Assembly: GCA_964036155.1 (NCBI GenBank)
Contig: OZ038423.1
Location: 67,161,249 to 67,225,248 of the forward strand
Direction of reading: 5' to 3'
DNA: 64,000 bases
From: Diploscapter coronatus
Taxonomy: Eukaryota > Nematoda > Chromadorea > Rhabditida > Rhabditidae
Part shown: piece by piece, positions 32,301-47,300 of the stretch
How positions within the stretch are numbered: position 1 is the first letter of the stretch
How the letters are laid out: every line of letters begins with the position of its first letter
The notes under the pieces: model-generated
Databases searched by the model: none
What the model was told of the DNA's origin: nothing
What the model saw: only the letters and a program-made list of their open reading frames with translations
Translations under genes and position numbers: made by a program

Positions 32301-35300
32301 ATGAAAATTCGTAATATTGAATGTCTTGTTGTGATTACGTGTATATTGATGCATTTCGTATCCAGCAAAGTATTCACTTTGGTACCCACTCAATTTTTAT
32401 CCGAAAGATCTAATTGGGCTTTGGAGGATAGACCGTGCGCAGGTAGATTTTGACTTTGATATAAGAAAGTCTACGAAATTTTTTGTATCCATGAAAATTT
32501 TTATTCGCATCTAGAAAATAATGAAATTTTAAAGTAGGAAAATTTTTCTAGACGACAAAATCAAAATCGATCAAGACAAGAAAACTGTCGCTGTTATCGA
32601 TGAAGACATATCGGTATGTCTTGCCTTGAATATTTCTCTATGAACCGAAATTCGTGTAGCTCGCTTCACTATCACTACCTGACGATGGAGTTATTTACTT
32701 CTCTGACAACGTCGACTTCGGCAAGAAAGGACGATGGCAGTGCGAGAAGAGAAAATCTTCAGAAAGTTCGTGGATCTCTAATAAAAATGCTTGAAAATGG
32801 AAATTCAGACGTATTTTTCAATCCTATGTTCTACTTCTCGTCATGGCACGATCCTTCGATCTGGCTTCAGACTGAACAACCTCTGCTGCATATCCATGTC
32901 GTACCTTCACAATCGGCAGGTTTTCTTGCTACGCTTGAAAATAAAAAATAAAATACTCATTCTTCTCAATCAATCGAATAAATTTACTATACTTCGCTAG
33001 TATCAAATATATTTTTCAATCTGACTTTTCAGGATTACGTAATCACGATGACAGACGCTGCCTTGCAAGTTACATTCGATGTTCCAGCCTACGTGAACAT
33101 GTTCAACTACTCTGGGCGGGTGGGTAATTTGAAAATTTTATTCATCGAAAATTTGAATACGTAAAATAGAGAATTAGAACGAAAATAGATCGCTTAAGTT
33201 AACTAAATAGAGAAGTGTGTTTAATTGCCAGTGTTTCATGGCACTCAATATAAACTTGACCCGTTTCTGGAGGAATGATGAGTTCAATATGTAGACTCAA
33301 AAATGAAGTTGAAAATAAAAAATCAAAAATAGCACAATTTGAGAGCAAATAATGACACGCTTGATGATCACAAATACAGAGAAACAAATTTGATTAAATA
33401 ACTTGAACCTTATAAATTTTAGGATCGCAAATAATATCTTCCTATTATCCACGATATCATGAATCAATATATCTTTTAAATGATTCTAGATAATTTTATA
33501 TATATATTCAAGTTATCTTCTTGCTTAATTTTCGACAATTAGATTTCGAAGCAATGAATTGAATGATTGAATGCTCAAAGTGTTCCTACATCCGTAAGCT
33601 CATCTCGTCATTGGAATTCGTTGTCTTTGAAACGAAAAATTGCACTTCTAGAAATAAGTAAAGGATTGAATTATGGTAACTCGCAGACGGCCCAAGTACC
33701 CATCTTCATTTCTCGAATGATATACGATATGAAGATGTTCCACGCATCCAATGCTGTGTCACGTTCCTTAAAGAAACACATTTATCTATCGGTTATGATT
33801 CAAGAGAAGCAGTTAGTTAGATAAAAAATTTGAAAATCAGTTGAAAGTATAATATACGTAAACTCAACTTTCCATTCATAGGTTTCTGTTTTTGTGTCTT
33901 CAAAATCTGTCAACTTACAACTTGTGAAGCAAACTCGCATTCGGATATGATCGTGAGCATGCAGCACTTGAACTCCTTCCACACAGCTGATGATAATTGC
34001 ACTCCTTTGTCGAAGTGAACTGCTCCAACTCTTCGTATCCGGAGAGATATTAGCTAAACTTATAACCTAATGAAATGCTCCTAGTTAAAATCCTACATGT
34101 TCCGGATCTCTTCGTTCCATCATGACTAGAACCTCGTTGAGAAAGGACACTATCCTTTCAGCGACTTCTCGATACAATGGGTTCGTCACTATGTCGAAAC
34201 TTCGTCGAGAACCGCCATTTGTAATAAGATTGAAAGAATCTTCACAGACCTGAACTTGATTATTATTTTTTTTAAATAGCTGAAAGATTGATTCGAACCT
34301 TCTCGATGGCCCCGTTTTGTTGTCGAAACATGGCCGACAGATGAGGATTCTTGCGAACCATCGCGTAGAGCAGGCGAAGACCAAGTTGACCACTCGTGAT
34401 TTGAATAGCTTGTCGCCAGGACGAGCATAGTAGGGCTAGGCGGTCACCCAGTAACAGACTGAAAATTTATTTGAATGATAGTTGAGTGGCAGAAACTTCA
34501 TATACTCGAAGGGAAACTTCTGAGGACACTGATATCAACTATGTATCGACTTGTCCCTTTGAGGTATGCTTGCTTGGAAAAAAGTCTTTGAAGTTATTAG
34601 AGTTAGGCCTAAGTGCCTCTGATTGGATCAGCATCAATGATAATAAATTTCAATCCTAACTTTGATGAAAGTTTGTTTTTTTCTTCTAAATCTTCTTTAC
34701 CTTGCATCGCAGATGGTCTTCTTTCTTTTCATGGTTTGCTTCTCCGTTATCCGATTGCTCAGCCAAGTTGTAGCCTTCAGAAACACAAGGCAGTTGGTCG
34801 CGCTGTTCAACAGAACCAGGAAGTTGGATGTGTCGATTAGGTAATAGTTATGAGCTCCGACTGTGACTTCCATTATGTCTAACTGAAAATCAACTTTATT
34901 AAATAGGGTTTACTAGAAAACTTCAGTGATGAACTCTATAGGAAGGAATACTTCTGAACAAGCAAATATAACTTTTTCGAAGAATTTATCAAATCTTTGC
35001 AAAAGAGTAAGAAATGCTTACCGCAAATGTTAGACTCCGAAAGCACAGAAACTTTGTCACCAGCATAACTGATATCATTGTCTGCATATTTTCTCTGAAA
35101 ATTAGCTTCTTGAGAAATTTCGAAGCTCTTTGGAAACCTTGAGGCGTATCGTTCCGCGAGATTATCGCTCATTTGAAATAGCTGTCGTCGCGATCGATTA
35201 CTTCCTTTCAGAATAAAGACTGTTAGAACCGTAATGCCTGAAATTTAGTTTCGAAATGAAATAAAAAGGATTTTCCCTACAAAGTATAAAAATATTCGGT

Positions 35301-38300
35301 CCAATGGTGATGAGCATCATTCGTGAAAGAATTCGGTACATCGTATAAGTGGGATCCAGTCGGAGCCAAGTTGGACGGAGCTAAGACAATCATTTGCCAA
35401 GAATAATTTTTTTTAAATCCCTACGTCAATCCCAACCTGACCTTCCCGTTCTTTGTAGCATTGCCTAGAGCGGATTTCGAAAAAGGCAGGAAAATTGAGC
35501 AATATCGCCGCTAGAGATAAGAAGATCGGCATCCTGAAATATGAATTTTGAAGAAAGTGGTTCATCCATATCTTCTGTAATGAAGATTCGATTTAAATTT
35601 GATTACTCCTGGATCCATGAAAGAATATAAGCGCTTCGGGGTACCTTCGTTCAAAACACATTGGAAGGAGGCTCATTCGTTCATAGATCCGAAGAAGTAA
35701 TTCTTCTTCTCATTCAAATTGTCCATCATTACCGAAAGAGCCTTCTGTAAGTAGAGCAGTAGATGAACGATATCCGTCGTTCACTTCTGAAGGACTGTAA
35801 TGCTGCTGTTGACCTGCAATTAAAATCTCCTTTCTAGCAAATTTTATGTTCTGCTCTTTATTCTTTCCTTCAGAAGACTACAACTTCTTCGCGTCAACCA
35901 TAATTTTCGTCAACTTTTTCCAGCATACTCCCTCCTTTTTGCAACAACTCTATCTCCGAGGTTTTCATGGAACAAAAATCCGCTTGCCCTTCCAAATCGC
36001 GATTTGATTACGCCGTGCGCCGCACTTTTGCCTGGCTTCCTTTATTTATTTTCTTCATTTACCTGCTCGTTCTGAATGGATCTCTGGTTGCCATAAACCG
36101 CTGCAGCGTGATCGCCACAACGCACCAAATCTGCAATAAATAAGAGCTGATAGTAAACAAAGAAATAAATGAAAATGTGACGCAAGGATTTTTGCTTTCT
36201 TTGATGTTTATTTTTGTTTATCATCTTCATTTGGGAGAATTTTGAGAAAATATTAACAAGAATGTCGGTTAGAAAAATTTTCTGAAGAGATTTACAGAGA
36301 TAAAATTAACTTGGTTTTGGAGATAAGTTTGCCCTTCTAGCATGATTTCTAAAATTCGTTATTCGCTAGCGAGGAACTAATATTAAGGATTCCAAAGATA
36401 GACATAATTATTGCGGAAGCTTGCGTGCATTTCATATGCGACAAATTACGAGAACATCTCAGAATTTAAACTTCTAATCCGTATGGGGTAACATGCGGTT
36501 CGCAGAGGAAAATTCGATTGCGGATCCATATGGATTGAGAAATTCGGAAATTGTCAACTCGCATAGATCGACATTGATCCGTCTTCATCGGCAAAAACTG
36601 TCGATCCGCATATTTCCTCCCGCGGATCGGCGGCAATTTGAACGATGAGATCTAGTTTGTTCGTAATTTTCTTATGGATGCCAGAACTCATAGGCAATTA
36701 TTTAGATCAATTCTTATATTATTCTGTGGAAGTGCAACTTATAATTTCATCGGAATTTCTCACGCGCAGTTATGTTTCAACAATCGCAGACAATTTTAGA
36801 GCTGGAACAAACTACAGAGAATCCAGGAAATTGCGGTATTTCAAAGAGAAAAATGCTAAAATTGAGTTCGAATAATTTGATACTAAGTGCAAAGAAATAT
36901 GAAAGAAAAAAAGGTTCTGTGAAAGAACTATTATAAAGTACCCGAAAGTGAACTTACCGATGCAGTGTTAGCGATTTGTGAGAACGCGTGGAACCACGGT
37001 GTGAGCATATTCGGCACATCCGAATCGATCCGCAAAGGAAGGTTCTTGATGCCGTAGTACATGAATGCGCACCACAGAAGTATCGTATCCCAGAATGCCA
37101 ACGCAAGTAGCGAAACTGCGAGGACAACTCCGCGATTCTAAAAAATAACTTTTAGATATTTTCTCTTACTGCTTCTAATTGTTATCAGAGGCTTGAGTAA
37201 TTTGCTAAATTTGGATGTACAACTTTACATTATCTCTATATAATTTCTGGGAATTCCCTGATCTTCATAAAACTCAACTTCATTTTACTTTGCTTTTTTA
37301 GTTTATTGCCACGAACAACCTCTCGCAATTTTTTCATCAAGTTCATAAAACGACTAAAGCATGAAAAGTGTATGCCAGGTCATGATGGCAAGGGAGTAAA
37401 GGTTCTTCTTGCAAATTATCTAATTACACTCGCTACTTTCAGGTTTCTATTCAAAGATCAAAGAATCACCTTGTCGAGATTTGTGACATGAACTGAACGG
37501 ACTCCATGCATATTTCCGATTGTTCCGAGCAGCACGCAGGCTGTCGTCAAGTAGCCGTTCATGATTCGGGCGAATGCTCTGGAAGATAATAATTGGAGTT
37601 TATTTTTCTTGAAGCTATGGCCTATTTAGTCTAATAATGGCTTTTCATTCAAAAGTTATGGAATTTCAAATTCAACGATTTTCATATGAAAAATCTGTGA
37701 ATCTGGATGAAACCATTAAATATCTTGTTTATGGTGGTGTCAATCTTGATTTTTGGCGAATTTGATTAAGTTAATAATAACTGACGTGTAAGTCTCCTCA
37801 TGCTGTACTTGATAGCACTTGTCCAGCAGAGTGAGATTTTCGTAGTCCAACGAAGTCGTCGCTGTGACTGTGTCCGCTTCGACACTCGACATTTCATTCG
37901 CACGGACAATCTGAGAGGGTATTCATGACGGTTCACTCATCGTGCCAAATATTGTTTCTGGAAACAGCATCATCTTATTGAACACCATTCAAATTATGAA
38001 ATATGATCGAGAACGAGTGATAAGATCTGAAAATGAAGATTCAGCTGTGGATAGATAGGCCAACGAAAGTTTTTGCTCCGTCTATATTCGGACATTTCTG
38101 GCATAAAGAAAAAGTAAAGACAAAAATTTCATTGTCACGATTTTTAGCTATTTTCGTCGATTTTAATTTTCACCCTCCACTTCCATGGGGTTTCCTCGGT
38201 AAAAACTTTCGCAAATAGGCCGCCCTAATTGAGAATGATGCTATTTTAAATGCTAGAAGAAGCGGCATAGAGTTGGCTGGCAAAGTCATAAACCCGCGTG

Positions 38301-41300
38301 GATTCTATTCGGCAGGACAAATAACTTTGCGGATCAAGCCTCAATTCGGGGAGTTTTTGGACCAACGGCTCTGGAAAATGTCATCGACATTGGGTCGCCC
38401 AGGGTAATTCCGGGAAAGTAAAACCAATCATCGCTGCTAAATTTCCGGCAGAAAAATCGCTAATTCGCAAAATCAGATGGTCCAAATTTAATGAAATTTT
38501 TATACAAATCCCTCGAATCGGGATCTATTTGGAAGAAAAAACCTGCGGAAATCACGTAGAAAGAAATTCAAGAGTTGACTTCATGAGTTGAGCGAGTTAG
38601 GAAACATTCAAAAATCAGTTTTTGCTAGGAGTAGAGATTTCGTAGAATTTGAGAAGGTCGAACATGAGAAAAATGAAAACGAAACCGTAAAAACCTGGCA
38701 AAGTTTGAGTTATTACAGCGAAATTTATGTATGCAACGAGTGAAAAGTTTCGGATTACAAACAAGAAACTTGTGTGTTCGGAGATGAAAATGAAAGAAAT
38801 TTTTATTGCTGCAACGCAGGATTCATAAATCATACGGCTATTACGTAAGAAGAACAAAATTATAATTTTTTAAAAATGAATATTAAAGATCCGCGAAATT
38901 TTAATCAAGAGCACGAAGTTGTGACCTTTGAAGAGGTAATATAACGGATGCGGATAATATTCAGAAAAAATTATGTGAACCTTGAAACTTTCCCGATTTC
39001 CTAGTTTGATTATTATAAAATAGCGAATTCACGTTGGATTGCACTAACCATCATTCGAAGATAACTTTTTTCAACCCTAATAGGTTGTAGGCGTTCTAAA
39101 GATAAACTGTTTTACCGCAAAACAAGGAAATCTCTCAATTTACTTTTTCTCGCCGGCTGAATCTCACTTTCATTGTTTTTACTAGAAGAATTCTCGCATT
39201 TCTGCGCAGTCACTAACATTTTTCTGCGAGTTTTTGCCGAAGTGAGCCCCCCGTTGAAAATTAGGCAGCACGCATTTTGCGGAATTGTGCAAAATAGTCG
39301 TAGGACTAATTTGTTGTTTCATGACTTCATCGACCAAAAGCAGTGCAAAACCCACTAAAGTTGAACGAAGTGGAACTCCGGCAATAAATTTGAAAAATAG
39401 TGGGTAGATGACGGAATTTGACTATTTTAATGAAAGATGAAAAATATCCCTGTTCGAAAAGATTTCTTGATAATCCATGGATGTTTCGAATCTTCGAAAG
39501 TTCAAAAATATTATTCGCTAGCGTGAATTTGAGAATCTTACGAGAAAATACGACGATTTCAATAATTATTTGCAAAAATCTGTATAGCTGGAAATTTATC
39601 GATTTCGTAATTTTCACACGAGTGCTAAGATATTGTACTAGTAAAGAATCGTTCGAGCCTAGAACATTCTAGTTGTGTGAATAAAATTCAAACTTATGAA
39701 TGTCTCCTTGATTTTTGTGTGAATTTTAACCTAAAATCAAAAATTTATGTAAAGTGTGGTTAAATGAAACTGCAAAATCTTGTTGCTTCTATTAATCCTG
39801 CGAAAATTCATATTTTACGGAATATTTTCCAAAAAATTTTCACTTTTCACGAACTGGAACATTACCACAATTCCTCATTTTGTGCGTGAGAAAATGTAAA
39901 ACGAGAATTATTGACAGAATTGAAACGAATCGAATGAGAAATTAGAAAATAGAAGGCAAATAACGAATTTCTGATGAGCCGCTTGGACAATTGAACTACG
40001 AGCTGAAATACCCGCATCAGTCATTCTTAAATTCTTGGATATTCGATATGAGAGAGGGAGTTTCATCAGGATGTTTGACAAGAATATTCAGTTTTTCTAG
40101 AATAATTTTGTTTGATCTTTGGGAGATCAATTTTCAATGTGGATAAATTCACGGCTGTTTGAGCTTGACTTGAAAAAATATCGAATTGAATTGATTCAGT
40201 AAAAATATACCTATTTCACCAAGTTAAATTTCCGTCCTTAGTTTTTGTGATTTTCGATAAAGTTGAATCTTCCACACAAGTTGCAGAAGTGTAAAATATT
40301 TATCACTCTACATTTATGCCAACTTCATTAGCAATGAATTTGTCTCCTAACAAATGTCAAAATCAATATTTTCCAGAATATTAAAAATATTGCAACTTTT
40401 ATTATAGATAAATCAAAAGAACGGCAGAAAACTGCTGCATAATTGAAAGCTAATCAAACAATGTAAAGAGAATAAATCAATGAAAGGGCAAGTCTCTGGC
40501 AAGAAATACGGAATTTTATTAAATTCTATGAGCAAACGTCGAACATTGTTGAAAATAGAAAACTTTGAAAGAATTATGAAATATTCATGAGGAAAACATC
40601 CAGCAAACTAAGATCACGCTCTCTACTTTCACGTTTCAAGAGGTTTCATTCGAAGAATCGAAGTTTTTGAAAAATCGGTCAAAACATGTGGAATTATAAG
40701 AAAAAATTTGATTCAAAGTCAAGAAGTTTGCAAATAATTTCGCACCTATAATGACTCTGTTCAGTTCGAAAGAAAAAATCAAAAAGCAAATCCTGAAGAA
40801 ATAAGCAAAAATGGTGAAAAGGGAATTTTTGAACAACACAATAAAAAGGCAAGCCGACTGGTTAGAGAGTGCAAGATTAGAGAGGCTAATGAATAGAGAC
40901 AAATCTACAGATTGGATAATTTGGGGGAGATTTAGGAAGAGAAAGGAGAAAAGCTGGAAGGTACGGAAATGAAATGCTTGTAGGCAGGCAGAACATTGAA
41001 TGGCCCGGGACTTTGCCTCAGAGAACGAGAAAGAAACTTTTCGAATTCAGGTTGAGAGAGGATAAGATAAATTAGAAGGAAAAGATTGGGGAAAGGATTG
41101 TGCAGAAAAAGCTGTAGAAAAATTCTGTTGAAGGGGACATTTTATGGATTTTAAAATTTTTTTAGAAATCGACTTTTTTCTGAAGAGAAACCAATTTGAA
41201 ATTATCGAAGTGGTAAAAAGTAGAAATCCAATGAGGAAAATAAGCTTATTATCAAGTTTAAGCAAATATAGGAGTTTAAAAAGGAACGAGAAATAAAATG

Positions 41301-44300
41301 TTGGTGGTTCCATGAAAGATTAAATTTGTTCTTTTAGAAATAGGAAATCTTTTTTGAGGTTGGGGGAGTGAAAACGTGAAGGTCAAAGTTAAATGAGAAA
41401 GATAAAGATAGTAGCTGAGGGATTTGAAAAGGCTGCAGAACGGATTAATGGGATTAGAATAAAGGTTCTAAAGATAAGGTATATATTAGAGTTGAAGTAA
41501 GAAAAAGTGGATTGAATCTGACAAAAAGTCGAACAAGACTAGCAGGGGGCTTCCTGAAGTTGGTATAGAAAAGTCGGTAGACTTCTGCACAGAATCCGAA
41601 TCTTTTGTGGGATATTTCAGACAGTTTTCTGGTCCTATGCTTTAACGTTGGATTAGTGATTTTTTGATCCTGGAAAAATCTTCCGAATTTTTGAGAATCC
41701 AACCATCGGTTTGGACCCGAAGGATCTGCAAGGCAAAGGTATTAGAATTAGAGGGAGGAAAATCAGAATCAAGTCGGGAAAAAGCAGCAGACAGCCAGAA
41801 AATGCAAGGAGGCTGGAGCATAATGAGATGAGGAATAAGCAAGCGAAGAGAAAGATAAATCAAAAATGGTGTATCTGAAGAAGAAAAAGGTGAAAAGTCA
41901 AGAGAAAGAACAGAAGGAGAAAAAAGACGTTGCACAACTTGAAGTTGGAGAGCACATAAATTTACCGAAAAATGAAGCTCAAACAGATACTAACAGAAAA
42001 TCAGAATGGAGTGAAAAGTCGCAAATTTACATAATTTGTTTGTCAGCTTAACCTTTATCCAAGTACTCTGCTCTCCAAAAAATCACGAAAGAAAGAGAGT
42101 GTAACAAAGGAAAAATGACTGATGCTGAAGGAACTAGAGAAATGCTCGTAAATGATGACGTATCTGAACTGGATTTTTTCTCCAGAAAGTCTCTTGAAAA
42201 GTAGTCATGAAAAAGTTATGGTCCGAAAAGCCCTTTTGAAATTGGCATTGGATGATGAAGCGATAAAGGCAAGCTCTGGGTGCCATTTGTGGAGAGGACG
42301 TGAAAAAGACAGGAAAATAATTAGGAGAACAGAGTTAGAAGAAGAGAAATAAGGAGCATGGGGAAGGGGACATCGCCAATTGACAGGTCCGCTACAAGTC
42401 ACTTGCAGGGAAACAAGCACGGAAACAACTGAAATGCTGAAACAGACACTGAATTCCAAATGTAGACGTACACAGGGCAGACGCAATCATCTAGGACTAG
42501 AACAATAGACGAGAGGGATTTGATCATTTTGACCGACAGAAAACGATGTGAGAACGAAAATATTCTCACCGAAAAAGTCAAGCATAAATATTGCCTTCAA
42601 CAGAACTATAAAAAACGACAAAAGTTTCGAATTCGGCAGAAATCAAAACGGAAGCGTGACCAGTCGAGTGTGCGTCAATTCGTTCAAAATCTAGGCCTCG
42701 ACCGGATGTTCAAAATATTCCAAGGGCAGGTCAACGTGGAAAGAGGAAAATCGACAAATCATTCAAATGCACTGAATTTAACCTCAAAAACTTTTCACTG
42801 AAAGAAAGAGGAATACATTAGAAAGTTTTATCGGGTTTCGGTCTATAAAAACTATTAAAAACCAACCTGAATTCTTCACGTGACTTCGTCATGTGATTAC
42901 TTCAAATTTTTACAATTTGTGCTAGTGACACCTCTAAATTTCTGCAAAAAAAACGATGGCTCATCGGAATTCATCATTTTCGCTGAACCAAGTTAGTTTA
43001 TCCCGAAAATTTTATCTCGAGCTCGCAAGAATCGAAAGAACGGAGCAGCGAATTGAGAAACGCCCTGCGTCTGTCTGCACTCTTTTTGCAAACTTTCGTC
43101 AAATTGCTCAACTTCGAAACCGCCTGCCAGTTTAAAGCTGTCCCAGCAATGAGTTAGATTCTTGGAGATGAACCTCTACAAACCAGGATTAGAACCAGGA
43201 CTAAACTCAATTCCCCTTTTTTGCCCCCTCTGAGTCTGACGAAGAGAAAAATTGTTTTGAAACAAAAGGAACAAGATCTCATCATCTAATAAAGATAATG
43301 GTAGGAACCTGATTTGAAATAATGAGTTAAGGATTCGGATTGATCTAGAATTTTGAGCTGAACTAGATTCCATTATTTCTACTGATTGTGAGAGTAAAAT
43401 AGGTCTTAGTGACAGGCGAAATCAAAAAATTATACCTCTTTCGATTTGTAATTTTTTGTATTCGAAGTTGAAATGTTGAATTTAAAAATTCTATAGGTTT
43501 TGATAGAAATAGCCTAACCAATTACCGAAATTAGCAAAACATGACATTTCTGATGGGAAATTTCTTTTTTTAAGCGTGTTTTGATGGATTAAAAGTGGAA
43601 TATTCGTTTCTGGCTAGATGCATTCAGAATAGGTGATTCGGATCATATTTGTGAAAATAATTAAATTTTGATAAGATGAGGGTCACAACTAAACTCTACG
43701 AATAGAGTAGAGGCTGGAGGTTATTTTCTTCGAAAAACTCGTCCCAGAATCTCGAAAAGTTGTCAAAATTTATTCAAAAATATGCAAATTTATCTACCTA
43801 AAATGCAAAAATGTGACCTTTTCTCAGAAATTGATGTGTTTCCGTTTATTCGGAAGTTGCATTCGACTATTTTGAATACATTTCGAAATTGTTTATCACC
43901 GAAATGCCCATAAAATAGCGAATTTCTTGGAAAAAGCGGCAATTTTCGTGGATTTTCAAAGTTGAAATTTTCCACGAAAATTGGAAGAAGCGCGAATAAA
44001 ATTGATATGCAAGTTGTTGAGCGCGAAATGGAGAAAATTGAATGCAGATAAAAATTTGAACAAATAGAAATGCGGGTGAAGTAGTCGAGATGATATTCTT
44101 GGCGTTCTTTACAACTAAAGAGGCCAAGTCTCCCCCTTTCGAGGGAGAGAAAGAACGCATGAAATTTGCGCCGTTTCAATTATCGTTAATTACCTTGTTA
44201 ATTAGCTGGTGATTTTATGAGAACAAGACATCAATTAGGGTAATTAATGACGGCCGAAATGATGGCGTCGTCAGTTCTCTCTATTTATAACTGATGAGAA

Positions 44301-47300
44301 TGTTCTTTTATTTATTATGAAGGGATTAAAAAGTAAGAAAAACTTTGATGAGAAGACTATGCATATGCATACAAGTAAAGACCCTATCAAATTACGGCGA
44401 ATAAAATATGACAATGGCTATGAAAATGAAAACGAAACACTCGTTGTAAAGTTTAAGGCATTTAGGAAAGTTTAGGATAAATTTTGGTCAAAGAAAGATA
44501 TAATTTTGAAATTTTTTTAATGATCATGAAAATTCAATTTCCTTTCTGAAAGTTCGCATAAAACGGGCTGAATTTCCTATTCTCATTTTTAGAAACTATT
44601 TTCACTTTTACCGGAATGAATTATATTTTGTACCCTTCGTAAAGTTCATGTGAAAATCTCGAAATTTCAAAATGCACGAAAATGCTTTGAGCTATGAAAT
44701 CTGATACTCGGAAGTGCGAAAGATTAAAGTATTTTATTTTTGAGATGCCAAATTCCAAACTTCTTTTTCATCCGAGATGTATATCACAATTTATCCAATT
44801 AGATAAAAACTTGCATGATTTTTGAATCCCTAAGATGTTTGGCAACAATTAGAGCGAATGAAAAATGAAATGCAACTTATCACGATTTCCTCAAATTACG
44901 CATTACTTATCATTGGATTATCAGAAAGATATCACAGATTATTGTAGCAAAAATGAGGCAATATGGATACAAATCAATAAATTATTTCATCAGAAGATAC
45001 AATTTCGCGCCGACAAGTCCAATAACATCGAAATCATCGATCGATGACTAATATCGGTTAATAAAGAGACAATAAGACTTTTCGAATTCAATAGTTTACG
45101 ATGAAGTTCAATATCTTCGGCAAAAAGCAACAGAAATCCTCTTCCAGACAGACAAATTGCAGTACCTCTTTTCAAACAAGGAAAATGTCCGAAAATATCG
45201 GGACAAATTTGATAAATTCGTCGTGTAGACTTGAGACTTCGCCTAGAAGAAGGTCCGCAGAAAATAAAATGAAATGAAATAGATGCAAAACACGGGGTTT
45301 TCGCCCAGAAACTCGAAATTCGGGGTAAATCGGTTTGCGGTCGGTTTTCTCGAAGTTTGAACTGAGCAAGGAAAATTCGAATTCAAATTTCACCAAAAAA
45401 TTCGCAAACTTTCGAGAAAATTTTTGGGATCCAAAAGGACTTGCAAGTCGATTTGATTCGTTATTTCCATATGTCGAAGGGCGCCGATTGAAAATAACAT
45501 TTTCGTGAGGACTTCTTGAATTCACAAACTTTTCGTCGTTGAAGATCCAGTTGAATATGCAAATTTCAGAATCTAAATCTGACGAAAAACATGGTTGTTT
45601 GGGCATCACGTGAGATTTCAGGTGCGGAAAAATGGCGTATAAAATGATAGAGTTCGTAACTAATAGACGTCTAAAAACTATGTGAAAAATCACAAAACTA
45701 ATGTTATAGCTTTCGAAGGATAAAAAGAATGAACTCGTGCTTTAATTTTGTGAGTCAACTTTACTCAATTTGAAAGCAAGTTGAGCCCAAAAATTCCTAC
45801 CATTAATCAAAATCAATATTTTGTAAGAGTTTCTCGGAAGGAAATGTCTTTGAAGAAACTATCTGCTAAAAATAAGCCTCAAGGAAGCAAAATTTGTTTC
45901 GGCAATTAATCTCGGAATGTAGAAAGACAAACAGCTTCAATAAAACAATGAAGTGATGAAGAAATGAAGAATCACTCGATATCTCCTGCAATTGTGAACA
46001 GGGTTTTTCGAATTCATTTTCAGCAAATTTCTGCTGAGTTGCGAAATATCGCAGGTATCTTTCCTTCTCTATCCTTCAGCGCTTGATTTGAGATGTCTGC
46101 AGGCACTTGTCAAATTGTCGGATAAACTGATGAAAAGTGGGGGCATTGTCAAATAACTGACAGGCCGGCTTTGCACAAAGGGAGTTCGAACAAGATGGGA
46201 GTTGGGAACGAGTGGGAGAAGCAGTGGGAGAGAATGGGAGGAAAAGAAGAGAGCCGGGAGAAAAATAATAGAGGATCAGACACGAAGCGGATCGATTCAT
46301 TATTGCAGATGATGATGAGTCTTCAGAAGGATGTCAAAAGAAGAGATCATTTTTGCTGATGTAGGGTATTTTGATAGTCGAGCAAAAAGTGCAAAACATT
46401 TCAATTCTGAAGATAAACGCATCCAAACTTTTCTTTCTGGATGATATGGAGCAAAATTTTAAACTCATCTTGACAATCTCATTTAAAATGAACCCATAAT
46501 TTCAGATTGTGACGGATTGTAAGACTCTGTAAGGTTTCAAATTTTATCCCAGATTTTAAAAATGTGTTTTGAACGTTCAAGGAAGATCTCGTGTACCATA
46601 TGGTAAAGATCAACGCATTTCAAGGGCATTCAAGCTTCTTAGCTCATGCTTATCGGACAAAAAACAAATCACTCTCTCAAAGACAATACTTGAGATCTGC
46701 AGCAAGTTCTGCAGAAAACTACGAAAGCTTGAACGACTAAATGATGATCCAATAAAGATGCAAAAATGGGGAAATAGGGGAAAATGCCGATGAAAAAGAA
46801 GGAAGGAGACGCTGCGAATCGAGAGGTTTTTGGGATTCGATTACAAAGGTCTGAGGAAGCACATGAGCATGGATGAGTGGGAGCAAACACCTAAAAGAGG
46901 AATCAAGGAAACCAGAAAGGAAGGGAAGAGAAGGGGAAGACCAAAACCACCCACTCTAATGCCGATGCTGATTCCGAACATTTGAGGGCTAAATTAGATT
47001 TGGTAGGAACGACATAAATAAAATAGAAATCCAATTTGAATAATTTCGGATCAAAAGCTGTTGAAACAGAATTTTTTGGAATATTACTTGTAGATATGTC
47101 GAGATTGGAGTATTTTTTCACACACAAAATTATGAAGCAATTTGAAGAAAAATAACTTTAGCGAAAATTCTTAAAGATCTTCTCTAGGGTCTTAGAAAAT
47201 GCATATGAATGGATGAACGAACACTCATGAAAAATGATACATTTTCTCGAAATCTCGAAAAAAAAGTAATGTTTTTGCAAGTTCGCTTGTTATTTGACCT

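Noticed and set aside
33567..33824. 85-codon plus-strand frame as a further amnionless exon
   Set aside because: It is antisense to the last glb-33 exon, and amnionless closes perfectly without it.
34459..34700. Separate globin gene starting at a 5-nt first exon (ATG AA) just upstream of 34458
   Set aside because: It is formally in phase, but the in-phase join to the receptor and the known GLB-33 architecture are stronger.
36478..36640. Another MITE like the one at 3533, because of repeated GCGGATC motifs
   Set aside because: No matching terminal inverted repeats or target duplication could be found.
43790..45693. Minus-strand frames of 97-173 codons as genes
   Set aside because: Composition-driven (purine-rich + strand), with no motifs and overlapping alternatives in other frames.
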